A DNA stretch of 64,000 bases from Bradyrhizobium sp. 1(2017) (GCF_011602485.2 NZ_CP050022.2:558001-622000); one strand, 5' to 3'; counted from the stretch's first letter, positions 38,144 through 46,910 are shown. Numbers and translations: made by a program. The notes: generated by a model from the sequence alone, not told the origin.

Positions 38144-38962
38144 ATGAAATCGGAACTTGCGGACATGGCATTGGACGAGAAGCGCACCATGTTGGACGAC
38201 GACGCGCCTGATGCGGTGCCGGTGCCGCATGCGCTGGTGCCGCATCTCGATGAGACTGCCATCCTGCTCGACATCGACGGCACGCTGCTCGACCTGATGC
38301 CGACGCCGCGCGAGGTGTGGGTGCCGCCGGGGCTGTCGGAAACGCTGAGGCATCTGACCGAGCGGACCTCCGGCGCGCTGGCGCTGGTCAGCGGCCGCTC
38401 GCTCAACGACATCGATCTGATCTTCGCTCCCGACGTGTTTCGCGCCGTCGCCGGCCATGGCGCCGAGATGCGGCTGTCGGTGGACAATGAAGCCGATGCC
38501 GTGCACGCGCCGCCGCTCGACAAGGAACTGAAGCGCCGCCTCGCGGCGATCGCCAAGCTCAGCCCCGGCATCCTGCTCGAGGACAAGGGCTACTCGCTGG
38601 CACTGCATTACCGCCTCGCGCCGCACGCGGAGAAAGCGATCTACGAATCCGTGTCCTTCATCCGCGCGGAGCTGCCCAATGCACCGATCGAGGTGCTGCC
38701 CGGCAAATTCGTCTGCGAGATCAAGCATTCCGGTTTCACCAAGGCGACCGGGGTACGTGAGTTGATGACGCACGAGCCATTCAAGGGGCGGCGTCCGATC
38801 TTCATCGGCGATGACGTGACCGATGAAACCGTGTTCGCGATCATGCCCGACATGAACGGGCTCGCCTTCTCGGTCGGCCGCCGCGCGATGGGCGTGAATG
38901 GTCATTTCGACGCGCCGAGCGATGTGCGTGCGTTCCTTGCGCGCCTGCTCGATCCGAGTTGA
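38144..38962 (+). CDS. otsB: Trehalose-6-phosphate phosphatase
   Basis: A 272-aa HAD-superfamily phosphatase that releases trehalose from trehalose 6-phosphate. HAD motif I is LLDIDGTLLDLMPTP (nucleophile and acid Asp), motif II is in ALVSGRSLNDID, and motif IV is FIGDDVTDETVF. The substrate-specific cap contains GHGAEMRLS and EVLPGKFVCEIKHSGFTKATG. ATG 38144 gives the family start; upstream in-frame codons overlap the MFS gene. It is followed after 244 bp by otsA with its own EcfG-like promoter, so phosphatase and synthase form one stress-induced pathway for an osmo- and desiccation protectant. Confidence 0.95.
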   Translation: MKSELADMALDEKRTMLDDDAPDAVPVPHALVPHLDETAILLDIDGTLLDLMPTPREVWVPPGLSETLRHLTERTSGALALVSGRSLNDIDLIFAPDVFRAVAGHGAEMRLSVDNEADAVHAPPLDKELKRRLAAIAKLSPGILLEDKGYSLALHYRLAPHAEKAIYESVSFIRAELPNAPIEVLPGKFVCEIKHSGFTKATGVRELMTHEPFKGRRPIFIGDDVTDETVFAIMPDMNGLAFSVGRRAMGVNGHFDAPSDVRAFLARLLDPS

Positions 38963-39147
38963 ACGAAGCGAATCGCCACTTCGCAGACACAATGCGAGCC
39001 ACGGGGTGTCATCGCGCACCGCAATGCATGCTGGGCAACACGCCGCGCCAAGCCGGACTTTGCAATGGAATGAGCGGGTTCCCCCGAGGGAAACCAGTTC
39101 CAACGCGCGTGCCCGATTTTGGTTTCAATTCGTTGAAACGATGATCA

Positions 39148-39172
39148 GGAACCATATTGATGAACGGCAGTT
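39148..39172 (+). promoter_or_regulatory. EcfG-like promoter upstream of otsA
   Basis: GGAAC-N16-AGTT matches the EcfG consensus at eight of nine positions. It lies 35 bases upstream of the otsA start, an ideal distance, and would let synthase be expressed independently of otsB. Confidence 0.65.
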
Positions 39173-39206
39173 AAACGGGTTGGAATGAAACAGGAGGGGA
39201 CGACCT

Positions 39207-40670
39207 GTGAACTTAGTCGTCGTTTCGAATCGCGTCGCCCGCGGCAAGCCAAATGAACCCATGACGGGCGGCCTTGCGGCAGCCTTGCTGCCGGTAGTGG
39301 AACATTCGGGTGCGATCTGGGTGGGTTCCTCGGGGCGCGTACGTGATGGGAATCAGAAGGAACCGTTTGCTGAGATCGAAGCCCTGGGAACCGGCGCGAT
39401 CGCCACGCTGGACCTGCCGGCGGCGCATTACGGCGGCTATTACGAAGGCTTCGCCAATTCGGCGCTGTGGCCGGCGCTGCATTCGCGCAGCGATCTGATC
39501 CGCGTCTCGCGCGAGGACTATGTCAGCTATCGCGAGGTCAACGCCTTCATGGCGCGCGCCTTGATGCGCTTTCGCAAGGCCAAGACCGCGTTCTGGGTGC
39601 AGGATTATCATTTCCTCGCGCTCGGCGCGGAGCTGCGCAAGCTCGGCGTCGACGATCCCATCGGTTTCTTCCTGCATACGCCATGGCCCGTCGCCGCGGT
39701 GATGCAAGGCGTGCCGAATCATCGCGAGCTGATCACGGCGATGCTGGCCTACGACCTGCTCGGCTTTCAGACCAACGAGGACTGCCAGAACTTCCTCGGC
39801 TATGTCGGCGGCGAGCTCGGCCTCGCCGTCGAGGACGGTGTTGCGATCTCCCAGCATGGCCGGACCCGCTGCGAGGTGTTTCCGATCGGCATCGACGCGG
39901 AGAAGTTCGCGGCCTATGCCGCGAAGTCGGCCTCGCATCCCGACGTGTCGCGGCTGCGGCGCAGCCTCAACGGCGAGCGCCTCGCGATCGGCGTCGATCG
40001 CCTCGACTATTCGAAGGGCCTCGTCAACCGCATCAGCGCGTTCGACCGGCTCTGGACCGAGCAGCCGCAGTTCGCGCGAAGCATCTCGCTGCTTCAGATC
40101 GCGAACCCCTCGCGCGGCGGCATCGAGGCCTATGGCAATCTCCAGAACGAGGTCGCGCGCCTCGTCACCGACGTCAACGGCCGCCATGGTGAGGTCGACT
40201 GGACGCCGATCCGCTACCTCAACAAGGGTTTCAGCCAGGCCGTGCTCGCCGGTCTCTATCGGACCGCGCAGATCGGCGTGGTGACGCCGCTGCATGACGG
40301 CATGAACCTCGTCGCCAAGGAATATGTCGCCGCGCAGAACCCGGCCGATCCCGGCGTGCTGGTGCTGTCGAAATTCGCAGGCGCGGCCAATGAGCTCGAC
40401 ACCGCCTTGCTGGTCAATCCGCACGACATCGACGGCATGGCGCGCGCGATCGCGGTCGCCGCCGCCATGCCGCTCACCGAGCGCAAGATGCGCTGGGACG
40501 CCATGATGAAGAAGCTCCGCGGCCACACCATCCAGCAATGGTCCGCTGACTTCGTGGCCGAGCTGGAAAAGTCCCGCACCGAGAAGGCCGCGGTCGCTCC
40601 GCTCGCAACCCAGCCGCCGCAGGCCCTGCGCTGGTTGAAGTCGGCGATCTCGGGCGTGCGGTTGATCTGA
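39207..40670 (+). CDS. otsA: Trehalose-6-phosphate synthase
   Basis: A 487-aa GT20 glycosyltransferase that joins glucose from UDP-glucose to glucose 6-phosphate. It has the N-terminal substrate loop region (MTGGLAAAL), VWVQDYHFLALGAELRKLG-like WVQDYHFL, IGFFLHTPWP, then the donor-site residues in AIGVDRLDYSKGLVNRI and TPLHDGMNLVAKEYVAAQ. Length matches bacterial OtsA. Translation begins at GTG 39207, preceded by AGGAGGGG at seven bases; no in-frame ATG is suitable. The gene reads in the same direction as otsB, and its own EcfG-like promoter sits in the intergenic gap. Confidence 0.96.
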   Translation: MNLVVVSNRVARGKPNEPMTGGLAAALLPVVEHSGAIWVGSSGRVRDGNQKEPFAEIEALGTGAIATLDLPAAHYGGYYEGFANSALWPALHSRSDLIRVSREDYVSYREVNAFMARALMRFRKAKTAFWVQDYHFLALGAELRKLGVDDPIGFFLHTPWPVAAVMQGVPNHRELITAMLAYDLLGFQTNEDCQNFLGYVGGELGLAVEDGVAISQHGRTRCEVFPIGIDAEKFAAYAAKSASHPDVSRLRRSLNGERLAIGVDRLDYSKGLVNRISAFDRLWTEQPQFARSISLLQIANPSRGGIEAYGNLQNEVARLVTDVNGRHGEVDWTPIRYLNKGFSQAVLAGLYRTAQIGVVTPLHDGMNLVAKEYVAAQNPADPGVLVLSKFAGAANELDTALLVNPHDIDGMARAIAVAAAMPLTERKMRWDAMMKKLRGHTIQQWSADFVAELEKSRTEKAAVAPLATQPPQALRWLKSAISGVRLI

Positions 40671-40694
40671 GATTTTTCTCAGGTTCTATGCACT

Positions 40695-40745
40695 CGTCAT
40701 GGCCGGGCTCGACCCGGCCATCCGCGTCTTGCCACGGGCATGACG
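40695..40745. repeat. Short palindromic intergenic repeat
   Basis: CGTCATGGCCGGGCTCGACC and GGCCATCCGC...GGGCATGACG form nested inverted arms (GGCCGGG / CCCGGCC). It lies between the convergent otsA and small secreted-protein genes and may serve as a bidirectional terminator. Confidence 0.6.
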
Positions 40746-40767
40746 GCAAACGGCGATCGAGCGAGCC

Positions 40768-41109
40768 TCAATAGCAATACGACACGCCGTCCAGGATCGC
40801 GCATTGCCGCTTGTTCGGTGCGTTCGGATCGTCCAGCGGCACCACCCCCTTGCCCTGGCCGACGAATACGCCGGGCCCGACATGCACCGAGCTCTTGTTG
40901 CCGATGATCACGCTCTGATGCGGCGCCGCGCTTGAGCGCGTGCCGTCCGGCCAGATGATGGCATTGCCCGACAGCACCCCGCGCCGGCCGTCGTCGCAGC
41001 TGACGTCGACGCCCTGCCGGGTGCAGACCTGGGCCTGGGCGGGGGCCGCGAGCGCGATACAAAGGGCCCAAATCAGGCCCGGTGCGGCGATGGTCTTGTG
41101 GATGGTCAT
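40768..41109 (-). CDS. Small secreted protein of unknown function
   Basis: A 113-aa protein with a clear signal peptide (MTIHKTIAAPGLIWALCIAL, cleavage after AQA near residue 27). The mature part has four cysteines, at CTRQG, SCDDGRRG, CAILDG and the C-terminal YCY, which could form two disulfides, and a repeat-like beta region rich in Gly/Val (VHVGPGVFVGQGKGVV). ATG 41109 is chosen over an upstream in-frame codon because it gives the signal peptide directly. I do not recognise the family. It stands alone between otsA and the tRNA. Confidence 0.75.
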   Translation of the reverse strand: MTIHKTIAAPGLIWALCIALAAPAQAQVCTRQGVDVSCDDGRRGVLSGNAIIWPDGTRSSAAPHQSVIIGNKSSVHVGPGVFVGQGKGVVPLDDPNAPNKRQCAILDGVSYCY

Positions 41110-41235
41110 GGCGTCCCCGGTCCTGTTTAGCGGTCTCTCGTGAATCGTCGCACCCAACCCGCTTCGGGTTCAGCCTGCGGGCGGTTCCCGGGCGCTTGTC
41201 AGCGCCAGATATTCTCTTTCAAATACAATATCTTA

Positions 41236-41259
41236 CGGAAAAATCATCCGATTTTTCCG
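41236..41259. other. Perfect 10-bp inverted repeat upstream of tRNA-Ser
   Basis: CGGAAAAATC and GATTTTTCCG flank a 4-nt loop. It is AT-rich and ends 46 bp before the tRNA. It could be a terminator for upstream reading or a structured part of the tRNA promoter region. Confidence 0.4.
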
Positions 41260-41305
41260 CGGTCTCTTGCAAAATCAGCGGCGCCCCTTCAAGAGAAGGC
41301 GCTCC

Positions 41306-41395
41306 GGAGAGATGGCCGAGTGGCTTAAGGCGCACGCTTGGAAAGCGTGTGTGCGGGAAACCGTACCGTGGGTTCGAATCCCACTCTCTCCGCCA
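41306..41395 (+). tRNA. tRNA-Ser (GGA anticodon)
   Basis: A 90-nt class II tRNA including an encoded CCA end. GGAGAGA pairs perfectly with TCTCTCC in the acceptor stem. The anticodon loop reads TT-GGA-AA within stems CACGC/GCGTG. A long variable arm follows, and GTGGGTTCGAATCCCAC is the T arm. Its last 14-16 bases recur downstream at 49874 and 52069, marking it as an integration target. Confidence 0.98.
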
Positions 41396-41397
41396 TT
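41382..41397 (+). repeat. tRNA-end attachment-site repeat, copy 1
   Basis: CACTCTCTCCGCCATT overlaps the 3' end of tRNA-Ser and is repeated exactly at 49874-49889. This is the expected left junction of an element inserted at the tRNA. Confidence 0.75.
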
Positions 41398-41520
41398 TCT
41401 ACACCACAGCCCTTCGCAGCATCCGATTGTTCGAATCTACCGCGACGCAGCGGGGTCAGACAGCCCCGTCGATCATCACTTCGATCAAAGTCGGCGCGCG
41501 CCTTCCGAGGAGGGGCGCGC

Positions 41521-41640
41521 GCTGTCATGACCGCCTCAGTAAAAGCCTGGATGCGGTGATCGCGCGGCCGAGGATCAGCGCGTGGACATCGTGGGTGTCT
41601 TCGTAGGTGTTTACCGGCTCGAGATGGATTCTTTGGCAGG
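41521..41640 (-). pseudogene. Remnant of a glutaryl-CoA dehydrogenase 3' end
   Basis: The minus strand encodes [20 protein letters not shown] followed by RAIT, the conserved C-terminus of glutaryl-CoA-type acyl-CoA dehydrogenases. A one-base deletion then shifts the frame; [10 protein letters not shown] continues in another frame where TGIQAF would be expected. No upstream coding sequence remains, because the next gene begins within about 10 bases. The remnant lies just inside the tRNA junction. Glutaryl-CoA dehydrogenase genes are commonly neighbours of CaiB-type CoA-transferases and LysR regulators, as found further along this island. Confidence 0.7.
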
Positions 41641-41648
41641 CATGTCTA

Positions 41649-42284
41649 TCAACCCGCGACCGTTGACGGAGAGCGACGCACACGCGGCAGGGTAGGCGAC
41701 GTCAGTTCATCGTCGATGAACTCCATGCGGTCCTTGCCCCAGAACATCTCTTCGTCGACGAAGAAGGTCGGAACGCCGAACACGCCACGTTCGAGACCGT
41801 GATCGGTTTCGGCGATGAGCGCGTCGCGGATCTCGTCACTTTCGACCAACTTCTCGAACTCGGCCGGATCCACACCGAGCTCGGCGGCGATCGGCTTTAG
41901 TCCGGCGAGTTCGCCGACCGATGCGTCGTTGCGCTCCCAATAGTCGGCGAAGATCTTCTCCATGTATTCCCACTCCTTGCCGAAGTGGCGCATCGCGAGC
42001 GCACCGCGCAGGGCAGGGCTGGTCTTCATCGGGAACTTCTTCGGCATCTGGAACGGAAGGTCGTACTTCTTGGCCCATCGCATCAGATCGATCTTCCGCG
42101 AACGGAGCTTGACTTTGGGTTCGTCCATCAGAACGTAATTCTGCTTCCGGAAGACGTAACCCAGGTTGAAGGGATGCGGCACGACGGTCGCATCATGCTT
42201 CTTCGCGACCGGCTTGATCAGATGTAGGGCGAAATAGCTGTTGGTGCTGCCCAGATCCCAATAGAACTCGATGGTCTTTCCCAC
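41649..42284 (-). CDS. 2-hydroxychromene-2-carboxylate isomerase-like DsbA-family protein
   Basis: A 211-aa thioredoxin-fold protein of the DsbA/kappa-GST class. It starts with [20 protein letters not shown], where the Ser-x-Ser/Tyr-x-Phe motif replaces the CXXC of thiol oxidoreductases, and ends with [25 protein letters not shown], the conserved cis-Pro region. HCCA isomerases act with glutathione in naphthalene-type aromatic breakdown, but many homologues have other roles. GTG 42284 is chosen because GGAGG precedes it at seven bases. The gene follows a glutathione transferase gene by 17 bp in one operon, which fits glutathione dependence. Confidence 0.88.
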   Translation of the reverse strand: MGKTIEFYWDLGSTNSYFALHLIKPVAKKHDATVVPHPFNLGYVFRKQNYVLMDEPKVKLRSRKIDLMRWAKKYDLPFQMPKKFPMKTSPALRGALAMRHFGKEWEYMEKIFADYWERNDASVGELAGLKPIAAELGVDPAEFEKLVESDEIRDALIAETDHGLERGVFGVPTFFVDEEMFWGKDRMEFIDDELTSPTLPRVRRSPSTVAG

Positions 42285-42301
42285 GACGTACCTCCGTTTG
42301 C

Positions 42302-43024
42302 TTATTGCTGCGAACCGCCGTCCGACGGCCGGCCGTATTGCTTGTTTCCGAAGAGGTTGTCCCAGGCGGCGCCCGCGGGCGGCTTCCTGTTCTTTTCGAA
42401 TCTTTCCTTCAGAACAGCGAGGCCACGCTGAACGGCTGGACGCTCGCGGACCGCGCTGTACCAGCGCTGTATCGACGGATAGTCGTCCAGGTTCTGGCCC
42501 TGGAACTTGTGCGACCGTAGCCATGGATAGGTCGCCATATCCGCAATGGAATACTCGCCGGCGATGTACTCGTTCTCGGAAAGACGCTTTTCCAACACCC
42601 GGTAAAGGCGTCCCGCCTCCGACGTGAACCGGTCGATCGCGTAGGGGATCTTCTCCTTGGAATATTCCCGGAAGTGATGAGCCTGTCCGAGCGCCGGCGC
42701 CATGCTGGCCGCCTGGAAGGCAAGCCACTGGATCACCTGGTATCGCGCGCCCATCTCTTCCGGTATGAAGCGGAAGCCGCTCTTCTCCGCGAGATACATC
42801 ATGATCGCGACGGACTCGAAAAGCGGAAAGAGCCTTCCGCCAGGCCCCTCTGAGTCGACGATGGCCGGAATTTTGTTGTTCGGGCTGACCCGAAGGAAAT
42901 CTTCGCCGAACTGTTCGCCCTTGCCGATGTGTACGGCTTCGACTTCGTAGGGCAGCCCGAGCTCCTCGAGCAGAATAGAGATCTTGTAGCCGTTCGGGGT
43001 CGGCCAGAAGTACAGCTTGATCAA
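42302..43024 (-). CDS. Glutathione S-transferase family protein (Ure2p/YfcG-like)
   Basis: A 240-aa GST with an N-terminal thioredoxin-like domain (LYFWPTPNGYKISILLEELG, where NGYK forms the Ure2p/Nu-class active site, and KIPAIVDSEG with the cis-Pro) and an all-helical C-terminal domain (about 90-215, SIADMATYPWLRSH). The FESVAIMMYLAEK motif binds the glutathione gamma-glutamyl group. This pattern differs from zeta-class maleylacetoacetate isomerase, so it is not the missing step of the homogentisate pathway. It is the first gene of a two-gene minus-strand operon with the HCCA isomerase-like protein. Confidence 0.92.
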   Translation of the reverse strand: MIKLYFWPTPNGYKISILLEELGLPYEVEAVHIGKGEQFGEDFLRVSPNNKIPAIVDSEGPGGRLFPLFESVAIMMYLAEKSGFRFIPEEMGARYQVIQWLAFQAASMAPALGQAHHFREYSKEKIPYAIDRFTSEAGRLYRVLEKRLSENEYIAGEYSIADMATYPWLRSHKFQGQNLDDYPSIQRWYSAVRERPAVQRGLAVLKERFEKNRKPPAGAAWDNLFGNKQYGRPSDGGSQQ

Positions 43025-43239
43025 CGAAGCCTCCCGCGTTCGTTCTTGCGGGAGAAGTTAGGCGGCATGAAATATGTCGTCCAAGACTATGAAAGTCATG
43101 ATTCAGTCGTCTAACGACTTATCGAGCGCCAGCGTTCAAGTCGTGAGGCGTCTCAATCGAGTTGCCGTCCGTATTGGACCGGATCGTCGCCCCAAAATAT
43201 TCGTAGGCCTCGATAACAAGCTTACGGGAGCGCCAAGCG

Positions 43240-44487
43240 ATGACGAGCGGTATCTTGCCCATGCTGTCCGGCCTGAAGGTCATCGACATCACTCAGTTCG
43301 TGGCGGGACCGACCGCATCGCGAGTCCTCGCCGAATTGGGGGCCGACGTCGTGAAGGTGGAATTGGCGCCCTATGGTGATCGATCACGCGTGCAAGGCGT
43401 CAAGGCCAAAGGCGCGCCCGAGAACGCAGCGCCCCACAGCACATACTTCTTCCAGCATAATCATTCGAAGCGCGGTATCGCGCTGGACTTCAAGAACGAG
43501 CGCGCCCGGGAAATCCTCAGGGGCATGATAGCGAAGGCGGATGTCCTCGTCGAAAACTTCAGCCCCGGCGTGATGGCTCGTGCCGGAATGTCGTACGACG
43601 ATCTGAAGAGGCTCAATCCCCGCCTGGTGATGTGCTCGATCTCGTTCGCCGGTCAAACCGGCGATCTCAGCGAAAAGCCCGGCTACGATTACATCGGTCA
43701 GGCCTACGCCGGCGTGACCGGCATGATCGGAGAGGCCGACGGCAGTCCCGCGATGGTAACGATGGCCATCGGAGACGTCTCGACCGGCGTATCCGCCGCC
43801 TTGGCGATCGTGACCGCTCTGTTCCACCGGGAACGCACCGGCGAGGGGCATCTCGTCGAGAGCACCTTGCTCGACACCTATTTCCACATGCACGAGGCGA
43901 GCATCCCTCGCGTCTCCAAGCTCGGAAAGAAGTACGTCCAAAAGCGCACCGGGTCTCAACATCCAGACGGCGGTCCGACCGGCATATTCAAGTGTGGCGA
44001 TGGGCATTACATCACGCTGATGTCGCTGTCCCATCAGTGGCCGCAGTTGGTGCAGGCACTTGATATGCCCGAACTGCTCAACGATCCGCGGTTCGCGAGC
44101 GCGAGTTCCAGGCGCAACAACAACGATCAGCTCAAGGAAATTCTCGAGGGATGGTTGGCTTCGGTCGGCTCCCGCGATGAGTGCTTGAAGCGGCTCGAAA
44201 GGCATCGAATCCCGGTGGCGCCGGTTCTGGACCTCAATGAGGTGATCGAGCTCGACCATTTGAAGCAGCGGAACACGGTGCGCACCGCGATCGATCCGAT
44301 GCTGGGCGAGTTCAAGGTGCCGGGGATGCCGGTTCGCTTCTCGGGGTGGCATGGCCCGTCCCACCTCTCGGCGGCACGGCTTGGGGAGCACAACGCCGAC
44401 GTTCTGCGCGAATACGGTCTGACGGAGGAAGAGATCGCGGACCTTCACCAGAAGAAGGTCTTCGTACGGGACCGTGCGCTCGGCTAA
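43240..44487 (+). CDS. CaiB/BaiF family III CoA-transferase 1
   Basis: A 415-aa CoA-transferase predicted to move CoA from a donor acyl-CoA to a carboxylate. Family III motifs are present: LKVIDITQFVAGPTASRVLAELGADVVKVE at the N-terminus, NHSKRGIALDFKN, VLVENFSPGVMARAG, and AIGDVSTGVSAALAI, whose Asp is the expected nucleophile. It lacks the GHDINY racemase motif. ATG 43240 follows GGGAGCGCC. It converges with the LysR gene, overlapping it by four bases at the stops. Together with the second CoA-transferase at 45576 it may form a heteromeric enzyme or supply two activation steps. The acid substrate is unknown. Confidence 0.92.
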   Translation: MTSGILPMLSGLKVIDITQFVAGPTASRVLAELGADVVKVELAPYGDRSRVQGVKAKGAPENAAPHSTYFFQHNHSKRGIALDFKNERAREILRGMIAKADVLVENFSPGVMARAGMSYDDLKRLNPRLVMCSISFAGQTGDLSEKPGYDYIGQAYAGVTGMIGEADGSPAMVTMAIGDVSTGVSAALAIVTALFHRERTGEGHLVESTLLDTYFHMHEASIPRVSKLGKKYVQKRTGSQHPDGGPTGIFKCGDGHYITLMSLSHQWPQLVQALDMPELLNDPRFASASSRRNNNDQLKEILEGWLASVGSRDECLKRLERHRIPVAPVLDLNEVIELDHLKQRNTVRTAIDPMLGEFKVPGMPVRFSGWHGPSHLSAARLGEHNADVLREYGLTEEEIADLHQKKVFVRDRALG

Positions 44488-45455
44488 CGCGGTTTGCGGA
44501 CACGCCCTTTCTTTCCAGTTCCGTCAGCCGGCTCCGCGCCGGCGCCCTGGGGCGAGGCCTTCGCTTTCAGACGCGACGCCTGCTGAAACAGGTTCCGGGA
44601 CAGAAACGACCGGTCGTCCCACCGCTTGGCGAGCCACACTGCGGTCTCGGCTTTCGGCTCCCGCAGCGGGACGAACTTCAAGCCGTCCAGCGAAAGCCGC
44701 TTGAGGGATTCCGGAAGGATCGAGACGCCCATGCCGGCGGCGACCAGCCCCATCATCGTGGGCGTCGCATTCGCCGCCTGGGCTACGTTCGGTGCGAAGC
44801 CGGAGTCCCTGCATAGATCGACGATCTTCTGGTGCAGACCGCTGCCGATTGAGCTGGCATAGAGCACCATCGGCTCTCCCGCGAGGTCGCCAACGGACAG
44901 ATCGCCCTGCGTGGCCGCCAATGGATGGTCCTTCCGCATGACAACCATCAGCCTCTCGCGCGAAATTTCCACCGACTGTATCGACTCCGGCTTGGGCTGT
45001 AGCGGCCGGACGAAACCGAGGTCGAGGCGTCCGTCGAGTATCGCGTCGACCTGCTGATACGTCGGCATCTCTTCGAGAAGCAGATCGACGTCGGGATGCT
45101 CGGCGCGGAAGTCGAAGACGAGCTTCTGAAACCCTTCCACGAACGGAGCGGAGCCGAAGAACCCGACCCTCACTTCGCCTACCTGTCCCCGGTGGATCCG
45201 CTCGGCGCGCACCGCCGCAGCGTCCACCCGTTCGAGCACTTCCGCGGCTTCCTTCAGGAAATTCTTTCCCGCACTGGTCAGTTCGACGCGCCTGTTCGAG
45301 CGTTCGAAGAGCCGCGCGCCGATCTCGCGTTCGAGCGAAAGTATCTGCTGACTCAACGGGGGCTGCGAAATGCCGAGTCGGTCGGCGGCCTTGCCGAAGT
45401 GCAGTTCCTCGGCGACCGCCACGAAATATCGCAAATGCCGCAGTTCGATATTCAT
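44484..45455 (-). CDS. LysR-family transcriptional regulator of the island
   Basis: A 323-aa regulator with an N-terminal helix-turn-helix (LRHLRYFVAVAEELHFGKAADRLGISQPPLSQQI) and a periplasmic-binding-protein-like effector domain (from about residue 90, VRVGFFGSAPFVEGF). A basic tail follows the effector domain. The sequence is of the BenM/CatR-like subgroup that responds to aromatic or dicarboxylic acids. It is divergent from the second CoA-transferase gene; a 25-bp inverted repeat lies between the two. It most likely activates the plus-strand genes 45576-49808 in response to a pathway intermediate, which is inference. Confidence 0.93.
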   Translation of the reverse strand: MNIELRHLRYFVAVAEELHFGKAADRLGISQPPLSQQILSLEREIGARLFERSNRRVELTSAGKNFLKEAAEVLERVDAAAVRAERIHRGQVGEVRVGFFGSAPFVEGFQKLVFDFRAEHPDVDLLLEEMPTYQQVDAILDGRLDLGFVRPLQPKPESIQSVEISRERLMVVMRKDHPLAATQGDLSVGDLAGEPMVLYASSIGSGLHQKIVDLCRDSGFAPNVAQAANATPTMMGLVAAGMGVSILPESLKRLSLDGLKFVPLREPKAETAVWLAKRWDDRSFLSRNLFQQASRLKAKASPQGAGAEPADGTGKKGRVRKPR

Positions 45456-45464
45456 ACCGACAGA

Positions 45465-45489
45465 GTATCAGACGAATCGGTCGTGATAC
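45465..45489. promoter_or_regulatory. Inverted repeat GTATCA-N13-TGATAC, candidate LysR site
   Basis: The 6-bp arms are perfect and begin 10 bp upstream of the LysR start, in the divergent promoter region shared with the CoA-transferase at 45576. Size and symmetry suit a LysR recognition site. Confidence 0.55.
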
Positions 45490-45575
45490 ATATCGAACGT
45501 GACCTATTGCGTATTGGACGCCGGTGGCCCCCGTCGCGAAAGTAAAAGGAGGGAGTTTCGATCCAAGGATGAACC

Positions 45576-46856
45576 GTGATTTCGGAAAAGACGACGTATT
45601 CAGTCGCGTCCGGTGCTGGCGGTAAGCCGCCGATCCTTCGCGGCGTGCGCGTTCTCGATCTCAGTCGCTTTCTGTCCGGTCCGCAGGCGACGCTGTTTCT
45701 CGCCGGTATGGGCGCGGAAGTCATCAAGATCGACGAACCGCGGGGCGGCGACCCAACCTTCACCGCGCCTCCCTTCTTTGGCCCGCGCGGCGTCGCCTTC
45801 GACCGTAGGACGTCGGAAGACCTAGGTATCGCGTATCTGAAGCGGACGCGCGGCAAGAAGTCGATCAGCCTCGACCTGAAGAAGCCCGAGGGGCACAAGG
45901 TGCTGCTCAAGCTCGTCCGCGAAGCCGACGTGCTGGTCGAAAATTTCAAAGTCGGTGTCACTACCAGGTTGAAGATCGACTACGACACACTACGCGCCGT
46001 CAATCCGAAGCTGATCTACTGCTCGATCACGGGCTACGGCGCGACCGGGCCCGAACGGCACCGCAAAGCCTTCGATCTGATGGTGCAGGCCGCGACGGGA
46101 ATGATGAGCATCACCGGAAATCCCGCCGGTGAACCGAGCAAGACCGGCGCGTCGCTTTCCGACGGGATTGCGGGAACGTTCGCGATGGCGGGAATCCTGG
46201 CTGCACTCTACCAACGACATGAAACTGGCCTGGGTCAATTCATCGACGTCTCGATGGCGGATTGCCTGCTTTCGCTCATCTTCGACGAGCCATTCGAATG
46301 CTATGGCGAGTTGGGACTCGACCACCGCCAAGGCAACCGGATCGCCAGGTTTTCTCCGTTCAACACTTATCGAGCGCTCGACGGAGCGGTCGCGATAGGC
46401 GCCGGAACGACCGCGGACTGGACGAAGCTTCTCGAGATCATGGGATGCCAGGATCTCCTGAGCTCGGTCGAGTTCATGAACCCCGGTTGGCGCATCGAAA
46501 ACAACGAAAAGGTGGACGAAGTGGTGGGGCGTTGGGCGGCAAACATGCCCATCGACGAGATCATCGGCCGGTTGGACGCGGCGGACATTACCTGCGGGCC
46601 GATCCGGACGATCGACGACGTCGTCTCCTGGGATCAATTGCGAGTGCGCGACATGCTGCAGCCCGTGCGCAATCCGCATCTACCGAGCGCAGCCGGGCCC
46701 CTCGCTGCGGGCTTTCCACTGAAGTTCAGCGAGGCGGAGGCGGTTCACGATCCGCGCGTGCCGATGCCGCGCGAACACAACGCCGAAATCTACGAAGGTC
46801 TCCTCAAGCTTTCGAAGCAGGAGGTCGCAGATCTTGGCAAGGGCGGGATTGTCTAG
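45576..46856 (+). CDS. CaiB/BaiF family III CoA-transferase 2
   Basis: A 426-aa paralogue of the enzyme at 43240, with limited overall identity. Key motifs are VRVLDLSRFLSGPQATLFLAGMGAEVIKID, GKKSISLDLKKPEGHKVL, VLVENFKVGVTTRL and SLSDGIAGTFAMAG, whose Asp is the probable catalytic nucleophile. GTG 45576 is preferred, with AAGGA six bases upstream. It is the first gene of a plus-strand series with the solute-binding protein (54 bp on) and the ThDP enzyme, under the divergent LysR. A role in CoA activation of the imported acid is the simplest reading. Confidence 0.92.
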   Translation: MISEKTTYSVASGAGGKPPILRGVRVLDLSRFLSGPQATLFLAGMGAEVIKIDEPRGGDPTFTAPPFFGPRGVAFDRRTSEDLGIAYLKRTRGKKSISLDLKKPEGHKVLLKLVREADVLVENFKVGVTTRLKIDYDTLRAVNPKLIYCSITGYGATGPERHRKAFDLMVQAATGMMSITGNPAGEPSKTGASLSDGIAGTFAMAGILAALYQRHETGLGQFIDVSMADCLLSLIFDEPFECYGELGLDHRQGNRIARFSPFNTYRALDGAVAIGAGTTADWTKLLEIMGCQDLLSSVEFMNPGWRIENNEKVDEVVGRWAANMPIDEIIGRLDAADITCGPIRTIDDVVSWDQLRVRDMLQPVRNPHLPSAAGPLAAGFPLKFSEAEAVHDPRVPMPREHNAEIYEGLLKLSKQEVADLGKGGIV

Positions 46857-46910
46857 CTCCAACTCGAAGACGACCCAAGAACATAAGAGCAAAGGCTTAG
46901 GAGGAGCCAC

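Noticed and set aside
42302..43024. The island GST as the maleylacetoacetate isomerase missing from the homogentisate operon
   Set aside because: The N-terminal active site is Ure2p/Nu-like (PTPNGYK), not the zeta-class SSCSxRVR-like motif, and it lies in a different accessory operon.
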